Shown here one piece after another: positions 9,005-17,776 of a DNA stretch of 35,719 bases. Position 1 is the first letter of the stretch. Every line of letters starts with the position of its first letter. The stretch is from positions 1 through 35,719 of the forward strand of contig SHZO01000005.1 in NCBI GenBank assembly GCA_009692285.1, written 5' to 3'. Source of the DNA: Gammaproteobacteria bacterium (GTDB taxonomy: Bacteria > Pseudomonadota > Gammaproteobacteria > Steroidobacterales > Steroidobacteraceae). The position numbers and the translations under genes were made by a program. Below the pieces are notes generated by a model. It was given only the letters and a program-made list of their open reading frames with translations, searched no databases and was not told the DNA's origin.

Positions 9005-11587
9005 GTGGCCGGTATGATTTGCACTGCCGTGAAACCGTCCCTAACGAAAATCGCCTTCTGGGCTGCCGCGGCACTAGTAAGCCTGTTCCTAATTGGAGCA
9101 TTGGCCATCTCTGGTGCCTATCTATATGTACAGCCTTCGCTACCAAGCGTTGAAGCCATGCGCCAAATTGATCTGCAGGTGCCCCTGAGAATCTACGCAC
9201 GCAACGGACAAATAATCGCTCAAATTGGTACGCAGCGTCGCATCCCTGTGAACTATGAAGAAATCCCCGCATTGGTACGGCAAGCATTTATTGCCGCTGA
9301 AGATGATCGTTTTTTTGAACATTCCGGCTTTGATTATCAAGGAATCGTACGCTCTGCACTAGTAAACCTCATCCCTGGCTCGAGATTGCAGGGCGCCAGT
9401 ACGATTACTATGCAAACGGCGCGTAATTTATTTTTCACCCAAGAGCGTACATGGAAACGAAAAATACAAGAAATATTATTAACTTATCGTATCGAACATG
9501 AATTTTCAAAACAGGAAATCTTAGGTCTATATCTTAATGTTATTAGTTTTGGAAAACGCTCCTATGGTATTGCTGCAGCAGCTGATCTTTATTTTGGTAA
9601 GACTCTTGATACATTAACTCTCGCTGAAGTTGCAACACTAGCGCGTGTGCCTCAGGCCCCTGAACGGTATAATCCTATTAGTAATCCAGAAGCTGCGCAA
9701 CAAAGGCGCAGATATGTACTGCGGCGGATGCGTGAACTTAAATTTATTGATACCGCAACTGCGCAGGCAGCAGCAGCTGAGAATATACAGGCTAAAATTC
9801 ACACTCGAGCTTTTGAGGTCGATGCGCCTTATGTTGCAGAAATGGCGAGACTCGAACTAATTCGGCGCTTTGGTGCTGCTGCACAGAACGAAGGATACCG
9901 AATTTATACAACCATCGACACTCGCTTACAAGCTTCCGCCATTCGCGCAGTTCGCTTGGGCTTACTTGAATACGATAGGCGCCACGGTTGGCGAGGTGCG
10001 CAGACCAGAATAAAAATAAACGGTTATGAAAATGAGACTCTTCTTAATTCATTAATTGATGCTTTTCCTGCAATTGGTTCGCTGACTCCCGCTGTAGTTC
10101 TACAAGTTAAGCAACGCACTGCCCAAATCTACGTACGCGGTTTAGGATTGAGGAACATTGAGTGGGCCGGCATGTCTTGGGCTCGAAGAAAATTAGGTGA
10201 CCACTCTGGTCTTAGTCCCAAAATAGCAGCCGAAATTTTAACGCGCGGCGATATAGTGTATGTAATAGCAGCAGATAACGCAGTGCAATTAGTCCAAATA
10301 CCAGAGTCACAAGCAGCTTTAGTTGCACTATCCCCAGAAGATGGTGGAATTGCTGCGTTGGTAGGTGGTTTTGATTATTTTGATACAAAAAATTCTGGGA
10401 AGTTTAACCGCGCTACTCAAGCACGACGACAGCCAGGCTCTGGATTTAAGCCTTTCTTATATTCTGCAGCTTTAGAGAACAATTTCACGCTGTCATCAAT
10501 CATCATGGATGCGCCGTTTGTAATCGATGACCCCCTACTTGAAGACGTCTGGCGCCCTGAGAATTCGAGTCGTGAATTTAATGGCCCCACACGTTTACGT
10601 GAAGCCCTAGTTTCTTCGCGTAATCTTGTTTCGATTCGTATTTTGCAATCTATTGGCTTGCGCCCGGTTATTGATTATGCGGCTCGCTTTGGCTTTGATC
10701 AGGCAACTTTGCCCAGGAACCTCACGCTGGCCTTAGGCACAATGGTCGCCACACCTTTACAAGTTGCTGCAGGCTATGCTGTTTTTGCTAACGGCGGCTA
10801 CCGTATACAACCTTATTTCATAGATCGTATCGTTGATCCACAAGGGAAAGTAGTGTTTGAATCATTACCGCGTCGAGTAGCGCCAGTATGTGATCCCCCA
10901 CCACCACTACTCCCTGCACTCTCTGCAGAATCGATACCAACTCAACCTGATACTGTAATTGCTAACGAGTCTACCAATACACTTGGAGCAACTGCAGAAG
11001 AAGTATCCAAAGAAAAAATGCCTGCGCGTGATTGCAGGCTACCGCAGAATCGCATTGCACCGCGTGCAATCTCGGCCCAGAACGCATGGCTGATGAACAA
11101 TGTGCTGGCAGAAGTGATTACACGTGGCACCGGCCGTCGAGCTCTGGCACTTGGGCGCAGTGACTTAGCAGGCAAAACTGGCACAACTAATGATGCCAAA
11201 GACACTTGGTTTAGTGGCTTCAATCAAATATTAGTGGCGACGGTATGGGTAGGTTTCGACCAAGAGCGCCCACTAGGTGATGGTGAAGAAGGGAGCCGTA
11301 CTGCGGTCCCTATTTGGGTAGATTTTATGCGCGAAGCATTACGGGCAGTCCCACAAAAAACACGCTCTATGCCCGAAGGTTTAATTCAAGTTCGTATTTC
11401 CCCAATCACCGGAATGATTGCTAGTACAGATGATGTGAATGCGATCTTTGAAACCTTTATGTCAGAGCATTTGCCTACGGGCGGCATCATAGGTGGGGAG
11501 GATGCTATCAACCCAATCACAGGCCAGCCTTATGGAAAAAATCCTGTAGCATTAGAATCAAATTCAGCTTTAGATACAATTTTTTAA
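9005..11587 (+). CDS. mrcA: Penicillin-binding protein 1A (bifunctional transglycosylase/transpeptidase)
   Basis: Class A PBP that polymerises and cross-links peptidoglycan from the inner membrane. The 860 residues hold a short cytoplasmic tail, one membrane anchor (about residues 16-40), a GT51 domain with the catalytic 'EDDRFFEHSGFD' and 'QGASTITMQTARN' motifs, an OB-like insert typical of PBP1A, and a transpeptidase domain with the SxxK (SGFK, Ser about 479), 'SSRN' and 'KTGT' (Lys about 724) motifs. The chosen GTG at 9005 has AAGG eight bases upstream; an ATG at 9014 is the alternative and changes only three residues. In many betaproteobacteria the pilM-Q genes sit between this gene and aroK; here they are absent. 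Confidence 0.95.
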   Translation: MAGMICTAVKPSLTKIAFWAAAALVSLFLIGALAISGAYLYVQPSLPSVEAMRQIDLQVPLRIYARNGQIIAQIGTQRRIPVNYEEIPALVRQAFIAAEDDRFFEHSGFDYQGIVRSALVNLIPGSRLQGASTITMQTARNLFFTQERTWKRKIQEILLTYRIEHEFSKQEILGLYLNVISFGKRSYGIAAAADLYFGKTLDTLTLAEVATLARVPQAPERYNPISNPEAAQQRRRYVLRRMRELKFIDTATAQAAAAENIQAKIHTRAFEVDAPYVAEMARLELIRRFGAAAQNEGYRIYTTIDTRLQASAIRAVRLGLLEYDRRHGWRGAQTRIKINGYENETLLNSLIDAFPAIGSLTPAVVLQVKQRTAQIYVRGLGLRNIEWAGMSWARRKLGDHSGLSPKIAAEILTRGDIVYVIAADNAVQLVQIPESQAALVALSPEDGGIAALVGGFDYFDTKNSGKFNRATQARRQPGSGFKPFLYSAALENNFTLSSIIMDAPFVIDDPLLEDVWRPENSSREFNGPTRLREALVSSRNLVSIRILQSIGLRPVIDYAARFGFDQATLPRNLTLALGTMVATPLQVAAGYAVFANGGYRIQPYFIDRIVDPQGKVVFESLPRRVAPVCDPPPPLLPALSAESIPTQPDTVIANESTNTLGATAEEVSKEKMPARDCRLPQNRIAPRAISAQNAWLMNNVLAEVITRGTGRRALALGRSDLAGKTGTTNDAKDTWFSGFNQILVATVWVGFDQERPLGDGEEGSRTAVPIWVDFMREALRAVPQKTRSMPEGLIQVRISPITGMIASTDDVNAIFETFMSEHLPTGGIIGGEDAINPITGQPYGKNPVALESNSALDTIF

Positions 11588-11602
11588 AGAATAGCACTAT
11601 AA

Positions 11603-12241
11603 ATGCCGAAGCATACTCCTGCGCGGATTGAAAACTTAAGGCGTGCGATAGCGCAAGAAGCAGCGCGTTTTATGGCAGAGCACGGTATTCGAGACTTTTT
11701 TTTTGCAAAACGCAAAGCGGCTGAGCGCTTGAATGTGACCGATTCTTCCTTATTGCCAAGCAATATAGAAATAGAAGGAGCGCTAAAAGAATATCAGCGT
11801 TTATTTGGTGGCGAAAAGCATACAGATTCACTCTATAGACAACGCCAAGTGGCGCTAGACATAATGCGGCGCTTAGAAGAATTTAAACCTCGATTAGTTG
11901 GGCCTGTACTACAAGGCACCGCAACATCGCATGATTATGTTTGCTTACAAGTCTTTGCAGATCGACTGGAGAATATTACCTTTAAATTAATAAATGCGCG
12001 TGTTGCGTATGAGGTTGGCGAGCGTCGAATTCGTGTCAATGTAGAAAAATTTGTAAATCAACCTTTAATACTTATTAAGATTGAGGAGCAGCCTATTGAA
12101 ATTATGGTATTCAGTCCTGAGTGTATTAGACAATCTCCGCTAAGTCCTGTAGATAGCAAACCTTTGCAACGCGCGGATGCCGCACAACTTGAAAAATTAA
12201 TTAATAACACCAAACATAGCGCCGCTTTTGTTAGGCGTTAA
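11603..12241 (+). CDS. Conserved hypothetical protein, function unknown
   Basis: A 212-residue protein, probably cytoplasmic: no signal peptide and no membrane segment. The N-terminal half is helical and charged (rich in Arg, Lys, Glu, with 'FFFAKRKAAERL'). The middle has 'RLVGPVLQGTATSHDYVCLQ', then 'FADRLENI' and a 'GERRIRVNVEKF' strand region. The 'G-x-VL-x-GTAT-x-H' stretch followed by an acidic 'FADRLE' loosely recalls nucleotidyltransferase-fold proteins, but I cannot assign a family with confidence. From memory, similar proteins occur as uncharacterised genes in beta- and gammaproteobacteria. It follows mrcA by 15 bp, so it is probably cotranscribed. Its stop directly abuts that of the convergent gltA, with no bases between. 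Confidence 0.8.
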   Translation: MPKHTPARIENLRRAIAQEAARFMAEHGIRDFFFAKRKAAERLNVTDSSLLPSNIEIEGALKEYQRLFGGEKHTDSLYRQRQVALDIMRRLEEFKPRLVGPVLQGTATSHDYVCLQVFADRLENITFKLINARVAYEVGERRIRVNVEKFVNQPLILIKIEEQPIEIMVFSPECIRQSPLSPVDSKPLQRADAAQLEKLINNTKHSAAFVRR

Positions 12242-13540
12242 TTAATTGCGTTTAACAATCTCTTGATAATCGCGCTTTACAGGTCCAGTGTACAGCTGAC
12301 GAGGACGGCCTATCTTCATGTTCGGGTCAGCAATCATTTCTTGCCAATGAGCCACCCAGCCTGCGGTACGCGCAATCGCAAACATCACGGTGAACATAGA
12401 GCGTGGAATACCAAGGGCGCTATAGATGATGCCTGAATAGAAGTCGACATTTGGATACAGCTTGCGCGAAATAAAGTACTCATCACTGAGAGCAACTTCC
12501 TCAAGGCGCAGAGCCAACTCTAGTAAAGGGTTGTCCCCACGACCCATTTTAGCTAAAACTTTGTGGCACATATCACGAATAATTTTTGCTCTAGGGTCAA
12601 AGTTCTTATATACACGATGCCCAAAACCCATCAGGCGTACATGGCTATTTTTGTCTTTAACCTGTGCCAAAAAATTTGGTATATTATCGACAGTACCTAT
12701 ATCTTCCAGCATCTCCAGAACCGCTTCGTTCGCACCTCCGTGTGCTGGCCCCCACAACGCAGAAACACCAGATGAAATTGCTGCGTAAGGGTTTGCCCCG
12801 GTTGAACCTGCTAAACGCACTGTTGAGGTACTTGCATTCTGTTCATGGTCTGCATGCAAAATTAACAAAAGATCCAGCGCCTCAGCTGCCAGTGGATGAA
12901 TTTCATATGGCTCACAAGGCACAGCGTAAAACATATGTAGTAAATTGCCACAATAACTTAGTTCATTGCGCGGATATATAAACGGCTGCCCTGAAGCGCG
13001 CTTATAAGCAGCTGCGGCAATTGTTGGAATCTTGGCAATGATACGATGCGCAAAGATTTCTCGATGACGTGGATTATTAATATCCATAGAGTCGTGATAG
13101 AACGCTGACATAGAAGCGACGGTAGCGCTAACCATTGCCATGGGGTGTGCGTCGTAATGGAATCCATTAAACATGCGTAATAATGATTCGTTTATCATGG
13201 TATGACGCTGAATATTGTGCTGAAAATCCGCTAATTCCGTGCTTTGCGGCAAATTACCGTTGATCAACAAATACGCCACTTCTAAAAATGAGCTTTTGTC
13301 TGCAAGTTGCTCAATGGGATACCCACGATAGAGAAGTACCCCGGCATCGCCATCGATGTAAGTAATTTTACTCTCTGTACTGGCAGTAGCCATAAAGCCA
13401 GGATCAAAGGTAAACACCCCGTGGTCTTTGTTGAGCACACTGATATCTAAGACATCTGGACCAATGGTCCCAGAACGCACTGGTAATTTGGTTTTCTTAC
13501 CAGAAGCCTCATCGAGTAATTCAAATGTTTTATTAGTCAT
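12242..13540 (-). CDS. gltA: Citrate synthase (type II, hexameric family)
   Basis: Condenses acetyl-CoA and oxaloacetate to citrate, the entry step of the TCA cycle. The protein has 432 residues from the ATG at 13540 and aligns by eye along its length with E. coli GltA: '[10 protein letters not shown]'-like start, '[16 protein letters not shown]', catalytic His in '[12 protein letters not shown]', '[15 protein letters not shown]' with the second catalytic His, the Asp in '[10 protein letters not shown]', and the C-terminal '[10 protein letters not shown]'. A TTG five codons upstream (13555) is an alternative start but has no better ribosome site. A TATAAT-like -10 lies about 90 bp upstream. 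The gene stands alone and meets the unknown gene end to end. Confidence 0.96.
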   Translation of the reverse strand: MTNKTFELLDEASGKKTKLPVRSGTIGPDVLDISVLNKDHGVFTFDPGFMATASTESKITYIDGDAGVLLYRGYPIEQLADKSSFLEVAYLLINGNLPQSTELADFQHNIQRHTMINESLLRMFNGFHYDAHPMAMVSATVASMSAFYHDSMDINNPRHREIFAHRIIAKIPTIAAAAYKRASGQPFIYPRNELSYCGNLLHMFYAVPCEPYEIHPLAAEALDLLLILHADHEQNASTSTVRLAGSTGANPYAAISSGVSALWGPAHGGANEAVLEMLEDIGTVDNIPNFLAQVKDKNSHVRLMGFGHRVYKNFDPRAKIIRDMCHKVLAKMGRGDNPLLELALRLEEVALSDEYFISRKLYPNVDFYSGIIYSALGIPRSMFTVMFAIARTAGWVAHWQEMIADPNMKIGRPRQLYTGPVKRDYQEIVKRN

Positions 13541-13629
13541 ATTTGCAATCGTCAAGGTGGATTTTTTCGCTTTCTTACTTGAGATAATACAAAATTAACG
13601 GGTGCTTTGGACAAGAATAAAAGTCACTA

Positions 13630-13635
13630 ATTATA
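13630..13635 (-). promoter_or_regulatory. Possible -10 element for gltA
   Basis: Read on the minus strand this hexamer is a perfect TATAAT, about 90 bp before the gltA start and just beyond the rpmE terminator. No good -35 hexamer is found at the usual distance, so the call rests on the -10 and its position. Confidence 0.35.
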
Positions 13636-13667
13636 GTAAATTGCACACAATCCACTTTAACTACATG

Positions 13668-13692
13668 AAAAAGGCGCCATAGAGGCACCTTT
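13668..13692 (-). terminator. Rho-independent terminator of rpmE
   Basis: On the minus strand the sequence forms a 9-bp stem (AAAGGTGCC with GGCGCCTTT, one T-G pair) around a 5-base loop TCTAT, and runs into TTTTT. It starts 26 bp after the rpmE stop and before the gltA promoter region, the expected place to end rpmE transcription and isolate gltA. Confidence 0.8.
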
Positions 13693-13718
13693 CGAGTTTC
13701 ACAGCAAAAACCTAGTGC

Positions 13719-13931
13719 TTACCGCGAGCCGGCTACAGCGTATTTTTTACGGAATTTGTCGACACGACCTGCAGTATCAACCATCTTCTGCTTCCCTGTG
13801 TAGAAGGGATGACAGTTTGAACAAACTTCAACTTGTAGGTTTTGCCCCATCGTCGAGCCAGTCTTAAACGTATTGCCGCAGGAACAGGTAACCGTGATTT
13901 CGGCGTATTCTGGGTGTATTGAGGATTTCAT
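13719..13931 (-). CDS. rpmE: 50S ribosomal protein L31 (zinc-binding type)
   Basis: A 70-residue protein of the large ribosomal subunit at the central protuberance. It has the four zinc-ligand cysteines of the C+ form: Cys16 and Cys18 in 'TCSCGNTF', and Cys37 and Cys40 in '[14 protein letters not shown]'. The reading frame stays open 26 residues upstream, but the family starts at 'MKSSIHPEY', so the ATG at 13931 is chosen. It is a single-gene unit ending in a clear hairpin terminator. C+ L31 usually acts as a zinc store that is replaced by a C- paralogue under zinc starvation; no such paralogue is in this window. Confidence 0.96.
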   Translation of the reverse strand: MKSSIHPEYAEITVTCSCGNTFKTGSTMGQNLQVEVCSNCHPFYTGKQKMVDTAGRVDKFRKKYAVAGSR

Positions 13932-14027
13932 GGTACGGCCTGCCGAGACGGAACTACGCAAAATGGGGGCGCATTTTAGGGTTGTGCCCCCAAAGTTAGC
14001 AAGTGCCAAGCGCTAATGTAAATTTAC

Positions 14028-14048
14028 TGTGGATAACTCTGTGGAAAA
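14028..14048 (+). other. Tandem DnaA-box-like sequences
   Basis: 14028-14036 is TGTGGATAA, the exact complement of the consensus DnaA box TTATCCACA. A second copy, TGTGGAAAA at 14040-14048, has one mismatch and lies 12 bases further on, in the same orientation. They sit at the edge of an AT-rich stretch with no gene. Binding by DnaA is an inference from the motif only. Confidence 0.5.
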
Positions 14049-14229
14049 AACGCTCTTTTACCATACAAATAATAAGGTTATTCTCAGCGTTAATGCATTA
14101 AATCAAAAATATTATAAGGAATAAAATTGTTATATATCAATTGCTTATAAATTTATTATCAATAGACTTTTACAAAAATTGCCTTAGTACATTCATTTTT
14201 AAATGCTTTCTTGTCTGTTGTGCATGCTT
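14049..14229. other. AT-rich non-coding gap between rpmE and hemW
   Basis: The full gap between rpmE and hemW is 298 bp (13932-14229). This part is strongly AT-rich, with several TTATAAAT/TTATATAT-like runs. I see no open reading frame with a ribosome site, no tRNA and no strong hairpin with a T-run. Part of the left end must hold the rpmE promoter. The rest has no assigned role. Confidence 0.6.
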
Positions 14230-15432
14230 TTAACGACTCGGTAAGAATGGCAGCAACAAATCATTAAGAAAAGCAATCCCACGAGCAGTCGGACGCAGAA
14301 TTCCACTTTGTAACGCAGGGATCTCAAGACAACCCCGCTCAGCTAAACTGTTCAACTGCGAACTGATACTCTGCCAAACTACACCAGTCCGCGACTCAAA
14401 TAAATTTCGCTCAACTCCCCCGAGTAAGCGCAGCGCGTTGAGCATAAACTCGAAGGGGCGTTGAATAATCGGGACCTCGAGCACCCGTAGATGAGCGCTA
14501 GGTTTGTGTAAATAACGTCGCGGCTCGCGGATCTGGTTCGTACGACGAATAATTAAGCCACCCCCCTCAGGGTCACGCCAACTTAGCTTTCCATGTGCCC
14601 CAGCGCCCACACCCAAGTAATCGCCAAATTGCCAATAGTTAAGATTGTGAGCACACTGCTTATGTGGCTTCGAATATGCGGAGATTTCGTACCGCTGATA
14701 CCCAGCCTCCGCTAAAGCTTGTTGGCACTGTTCAAGCATCAGTTCAACAGTATCATCCTCAGGCAATTCTTTAGGCGGCTGCGCAGCAAAAACTGTACCC
14801 GGCTCCATAGTTAAGTGATAGTGCGAGATTTGTGCGGGCTGTAATGCAATTGCGCTGCGGACATCATGAAGCGCACCGGCAGCATCTTGTTTTGGCAAAC
14901 CGTACATTAAATCAATATTAAAATTACTTAAGCCTGCTGCATGCAACTGTGCAACTGCTTGATGGGTTTCATACGGTGAATGGATCCGACCTAAAGTTTT
15001 AAGCGCTGCGGTATTAAAAGTTTGAGCTCCTAAAGATATGCGGTTTATGCCTACGGCAGCATATTCAGAAAAACGCCCGCGCTCTATTGTGCCAGGGTTT
15101 GCTTCAAGCGTAATTTCTGCATTTGCCGCAATTGGCAAAAACTCGCTAACCATCTCAAGCACATGGGCAATAGATGCAGGAGTGAATAAACTAGGCGTAC
15201 CACCACCCATAAAAATAGTTTCTATCATTCGTCCCTGCAAAAAATTATTCGGTGCACCAATCAATAGTGGTCCTTTTGAATTTAATTGATTCTCTAAATC
15301 ATAGCGGAGAGCATTTAAATATTGCACCTCCGGCAAATCTTTGCTAAGTCCATGTGAATTAAAATCACAATAAGGGCATTTACTAACACACCATGGAAAG
15401 TGCAGATACAAACTCAAGGGAATAGGGCTCAC
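14230..15432 (-). CDS. hemW: Heme chaperone / radical SAM protein HemW
   Basis: A radical SAM protein of the HemN family. The 400 residues from the GTG at 15432 show the cluster motif CVSKCPYCDF (Cys15, Cys19, Cys22, the CxxxCxYC form plus Phe), 'IFMGGGTPSLF', 'EANPGT', 'RISLGAQTF' and the HemN C-terminal domain with 'NLNYWQFGDYLGVGAGAHGK'. HemW is thought to bind and deliver heme rather than oxidise coproporphyrinogen, and is often misnamed hemN. A GTG at 15492 would extend it by 20 residues but overlap rdgB by 53 bp; the nearer GTG, 7 bp after the rdgB stop, begins just before the conserved 'PLSLYLHFPWC'. It is last in the rph-rdgB-hemW operon. Confidence 0.93.
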   Translation of the reverse strand: MSPIPLSLYLHFPWCVSKCPYCDFNSHGLSKDLPEVQYLNALRYDLENQLNSKGPLLIGAPNNFLQGRMIETIFMGGGTPSLFTPASIAHVLEMVSEFLPIAANAEITLEANPGTIERGRFSEYAAVGINRISLGAQTFNTAALKTLGRIHSPYETHQAVAQLHAAGLSNFNIDLMYGLPKQDAAGALHDVRSAIALQPAQISHYHLTMEPGTVFAAQPPKELPEDDTVELMLEQCQQALAEAGYQRYEISAYSKPHKQCAHNLNYWQFGDYLGVGAGAHGKLSWRDPEGGGLIIRRTNQIREPRRYLHKPSAHLRVLEVPIIQRPFEFMLNALRLLGGVERNLFESRTGVVWQSISSQLNSLAERGCLEIPALQSGILRPTARGIAFLNDLLLPFLPSR

Positions 15433-15439
15433 CGTATAA

Positions 15440-16060
15440 TCACTTTGGCAAGGCAGCCCATTGCTGCAATACAGAACGCAAGGCAACAGCACGATGACTA
15501 TTCAAATTTTTAAAGTTAGCAGGCATTTGCGCAACGCTTGAATATAAATTATTTTTTTGCATATTAGAGGTAACACGTGGAGCAAAAATTGGATCGTACC
15601 CAAATCCCTCACTGCCACATTCAGCCGGTAAAACAAGGCCTTCCCAAACACCAGTACCAATTAAAGGGCGCGCGTCATCTGCTGCTTTAACCCAAACAAT
15701 TACACAATGAAACCGCGCGGTACGTGCTGGGTCGGGGACATCCTTCATTGCCATTAAAAGTTTGGCTCTGTTTTCTATATCACTTGCACCAAAACCAGAA
15801 TATCGGGCTGAATACACCCCAGGCGCCCCACAAAGAGCATCCACCGAGAGTCCAGAATCATCGGCTATTGCAGGCAAGCCACTACAAGCAGAAGCATATC
15901 GAGCTTTAAGCAAAGCATTCTCAATAAACGTGCTCCCCGTTTCTTCAGGAGTTTCTATGCCTAATATAGACTGGGGGATGAGATCAAGCTGCATTGAAGC
16001 AAGCAACTCTCTAAACTCGCGCAATTTTCCGGCATTACCTGTGGCGAGAACAACGCGCAT
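15440..16060 (-). CDS. rdgB: dITP/XTP pyrophosphatase (non-canonical purine NTPase)
   Basis: Hydrolyses dITP, ITP and XTP to monophosphates, keeping deaminated purines out of DNA and RNA. The 206 residues begin with 'VLATGNAGKLREF', carry 'ADDSGLSVDAL' with the metal-binding Asp pair, 'GVYSARYSG', 'EGFGYDPIF' and 'SHRAVAL' near the end, all family markers. It begins 3 bp after the rph stop, in the well-known rph-rdgB-hemW order, and is clearly part of that operon. Confidence 0.96.
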   Translation of the reverse strand: MRVVLATGNAGKLREFRELLASMQLDLIPQSILGIETPEETGSTFIENALLKARYASACSGLPAIADDSGLSVDALCGAPGVYSARYSGFGASDIENRAKLLMAMKDVPDPARTARFHCVIVWVKAADDARPLIGTGVWEGLVLPAECGSEGFGYDPIFAPRVTSNMQKNNLYSSVAQMPANFKNLNSHRAVALRSVLQQWAALPK

Positions 16061-16063
16061 ATT

Positions 16064-16792
16064 CTAGCTGCTTATAGCCAAAGCTTGCCGTTGTAAAGCA
16101 TGTAACTGTGTAATCCCTTGAGTTGCCAACTCTAATAAAGCATCGAGCTCGTTGCGATGAAAAGCATGTCCTTCTGCGGTGCCTTGAATTTCAATAAAAG
16201 CACCACCATCATTCATCACAACGTTCATATCAGTCTCAGCTTGTGAATCTTCTGGATAATCTAAATCTAAAACAGGGGTGCCGCCACAAATTCCAACCGA
16301 TACCGCAGCAATTTGTCCATGTAAGGGCGAGGCTTTCAACAACCCACGTGCAATAAGCGCTTGGCAAGCATCAACTAATGCAACATAACTCCCCGTGATC
16401 GCTGCCGTGCGTGTCCCACCATCGGCTTGTAAAACATCACAATCTAAGGTGATCGTACGCTCGCCTAAGGCCTTCATATCAATCGCAGCGCGCATACTGC
16501 GGCCAATCAATCGTTGTATTTCTTGAGTACGGCCACTTTGCTTGCCCTTTGCAGCCTCCCGCGCAGAACGACTATGCGTAGCACGCGGTAACATGCCGTA
16601 TTCTGCAGTTAGCCACCCCTGCCCGCGACCGCGCAAAAAACCTGGAACCCCCTCTTCAATGCTAGCGGTACACAATACCTTTGTATCTCCAAATACAACT
16701 AAAACAGAACCCTCAGCATGGCAGGTATAACCGCGCTGAAAGCTGACTGTTCGCAATTCGTGCGGCGCACGCGCACTCGGACGTTTAAACAT
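16064..16792 (-). CDS. rph: Ribonuclease PH
   Basis: Phosphorolytic 3'-5' exoribonuclease that trims tRNA 3' ends. The 242 residues from the ATG at 16792 start '[14 protein letters not shown]' and contain '[17 protein letters not shown]', the phosphate-binding '[14 protein letters not shown]', and '[18 protein letters not shown]', with the catalytic region '[18 protein letters not shown]'. A TTG three codons upstream (16801) touches an AAGGA ribosome site that is instead correctly placed (9 bases) for the ATG. It is the first gene of the leftward rph-rdgB-hemW operon and is divergent from yicC across 83 bp, which must hold both promoters. Confidence 0.96.
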   Translation of the reverse strand: MFKRPSARAPHELRTVSFQRGYTCHAEGSVLVVFGDTKVLCTASIEEGVPGFLRGRGQGWLTAEYGMLPRATHSRSAREAAKGKQSGRTQEIQRLIGRSMRAAIDMKALGERTITLDCDVLQADGGTRTAAITGSYVALVDACQALIARGLLKASPLHGQIAAVSVGICGGTPVLDLDYPEDSQAETDMNVVMNDGGAFIEIQGTAEGHAFHRNELDALLELATQGITQLHALQRQALAISS

Positions 16793-16875
16793 GTTGATCA
16801 ATCCTTCTAATGGCTGGCTTTGAGATAAACTGCGATGCTTTAAGCACTGCCCTAAGCTGACACATAGTTGAAATT

Positions 16876-17760
16876 ATGACTAGTAGTATGACCGGTTTTG
16901 CGAGTCGCGAAGCACATGGGCCTTATGGCCAACTAACCTGCGAATTACGCAGCGTTAATCATCGCTATCTTGAATCAGGCTTTCGCTTACCTGAAGAATT
17001 GCGTTCACTAGAGATAGAGTTGCGGCAAAGTGTGGCCCGTGAACTAGGCCGCGGTAAAGTTGATTGCTCATTTCACTTGCGTAGTGCGCCGCGCGGCGAC
17101 CGTGAATTATCAATTGATACTCCCGCGCTACTGCGCTTAATGAGCGCTATTAAAAAAATCGTCGTACACCAACCGTTTGCACTTATCAACAACCCATATG
17201 GCCAAATTAATATTTTGGATGTATTGCGTTGGCCTGGGGTCCTTCAAGATACTACTTTAGATACAGACAGCCTCAAGACTGCCTGCCGCACTTTATTTGC
17301 CGAAACTCTTGCGGACTTAGTTGCGAATCGGGCTCGCGAAGGCGCACGATTACAGGAACTTATTGAACAACGCTGTGCAACGCTAACTAAAACTGTTCTC
17401 GCTGTGCGCGAACGCATTCCTGAGCTACGCATACGCTTAGGCCAAAAATTACGCGAACGAGTTGCAGAACTCGCTGTAACTATTGACCCACAACGCTTAG
17501 AACAAGAACTTTTACTGTTAGTACAACGCGCCGATGTCGATGAAGAACTCGATCGCCTCAATGGTCATATTGAAGAAATAAAACACGTAATTAATGGCCA
17601 TCAAGCTGCTGGCCGGAGGCTTGATTTTCTAATGCAAGAGTTAAATCGAGAAGCTAATACTCTCTCTTCAAAGTCTCAGGAACTAGATACAACGCGTCTC
17701 GCAGTGGATATGAAGGTGTTAATTGAACAAATGCGCGAACAAATCCAGAACATCGAATGA
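16876..17760 (+). CDS. yicC: YicC family endoribonuclease
   Basis: A 294-residue cytoplasmic protein of the YicC/YloC family, members of which act as endoribonucleases in RNA turnover. It shows the family N-terminus 'SMTGFASRE', 'ELRSVNHRYLE', 'LRSLEIELRQ', and the highly conserved C-terminal block 'DVDEELDRLNGHIEE', 'GRRLDFLMQELNREANTLSSK' (split by one Lys-rich linker) ending 'VDMKVLIEQMREQIQNIE'. It is followed after 16 bp by gmk, the same pairing as in many bacteria, so it probably heads the yicC-gmk-rpoZ-spoT run. Confidence 0.95.
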   Translation: MTSSMTGFASREAHGPYGQLTCELRSVNHRYLESGFRLPEELRSLEIELRQSVARELGRGKVDCSFHLRSAPRGDRELSIDTPALLRLMSAIKKIVVHQPFALINNPYGQINILDVLRWPGVLQDTTLDTDSLKTACRTLFAETLADLVANRAREGARLQELIEQRCATLTKTVLAVRERIPELRIRLGQKLRERVAELAVTIDPQRLEQELLLLVQRADVDEELDRLNGHIEEIKHVINGHQAAGRRLDFLMQELNREANTLSSKSQELDTTRLAVDMKVLIEQMREQIQNIE

Positions 17761-17776
17761 GTAAGCTGTAAAAGCC

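Noticed and set aside
13932-14009. 26-residue N-terminal extension of rpmE
   Set aside because: L31 begins at the MKSSIHPEY-like sequence; the extension has no family likeness.
14010-14229. Full chromosomal replication origin
   Set aside because: Only two DnaA-box-like sites were seen, the flanking genes are both leftward, and no dnaA, dnaN, gidA or rpmH is near. Kept only as a finding to test.
15433-15492. Longer hemW from the GTG at 15492
   Set aside because: It overlaps rdgB by 53 bp and adds residues that do not match the family; the GTG at 15432 begins right before the conserved strand.
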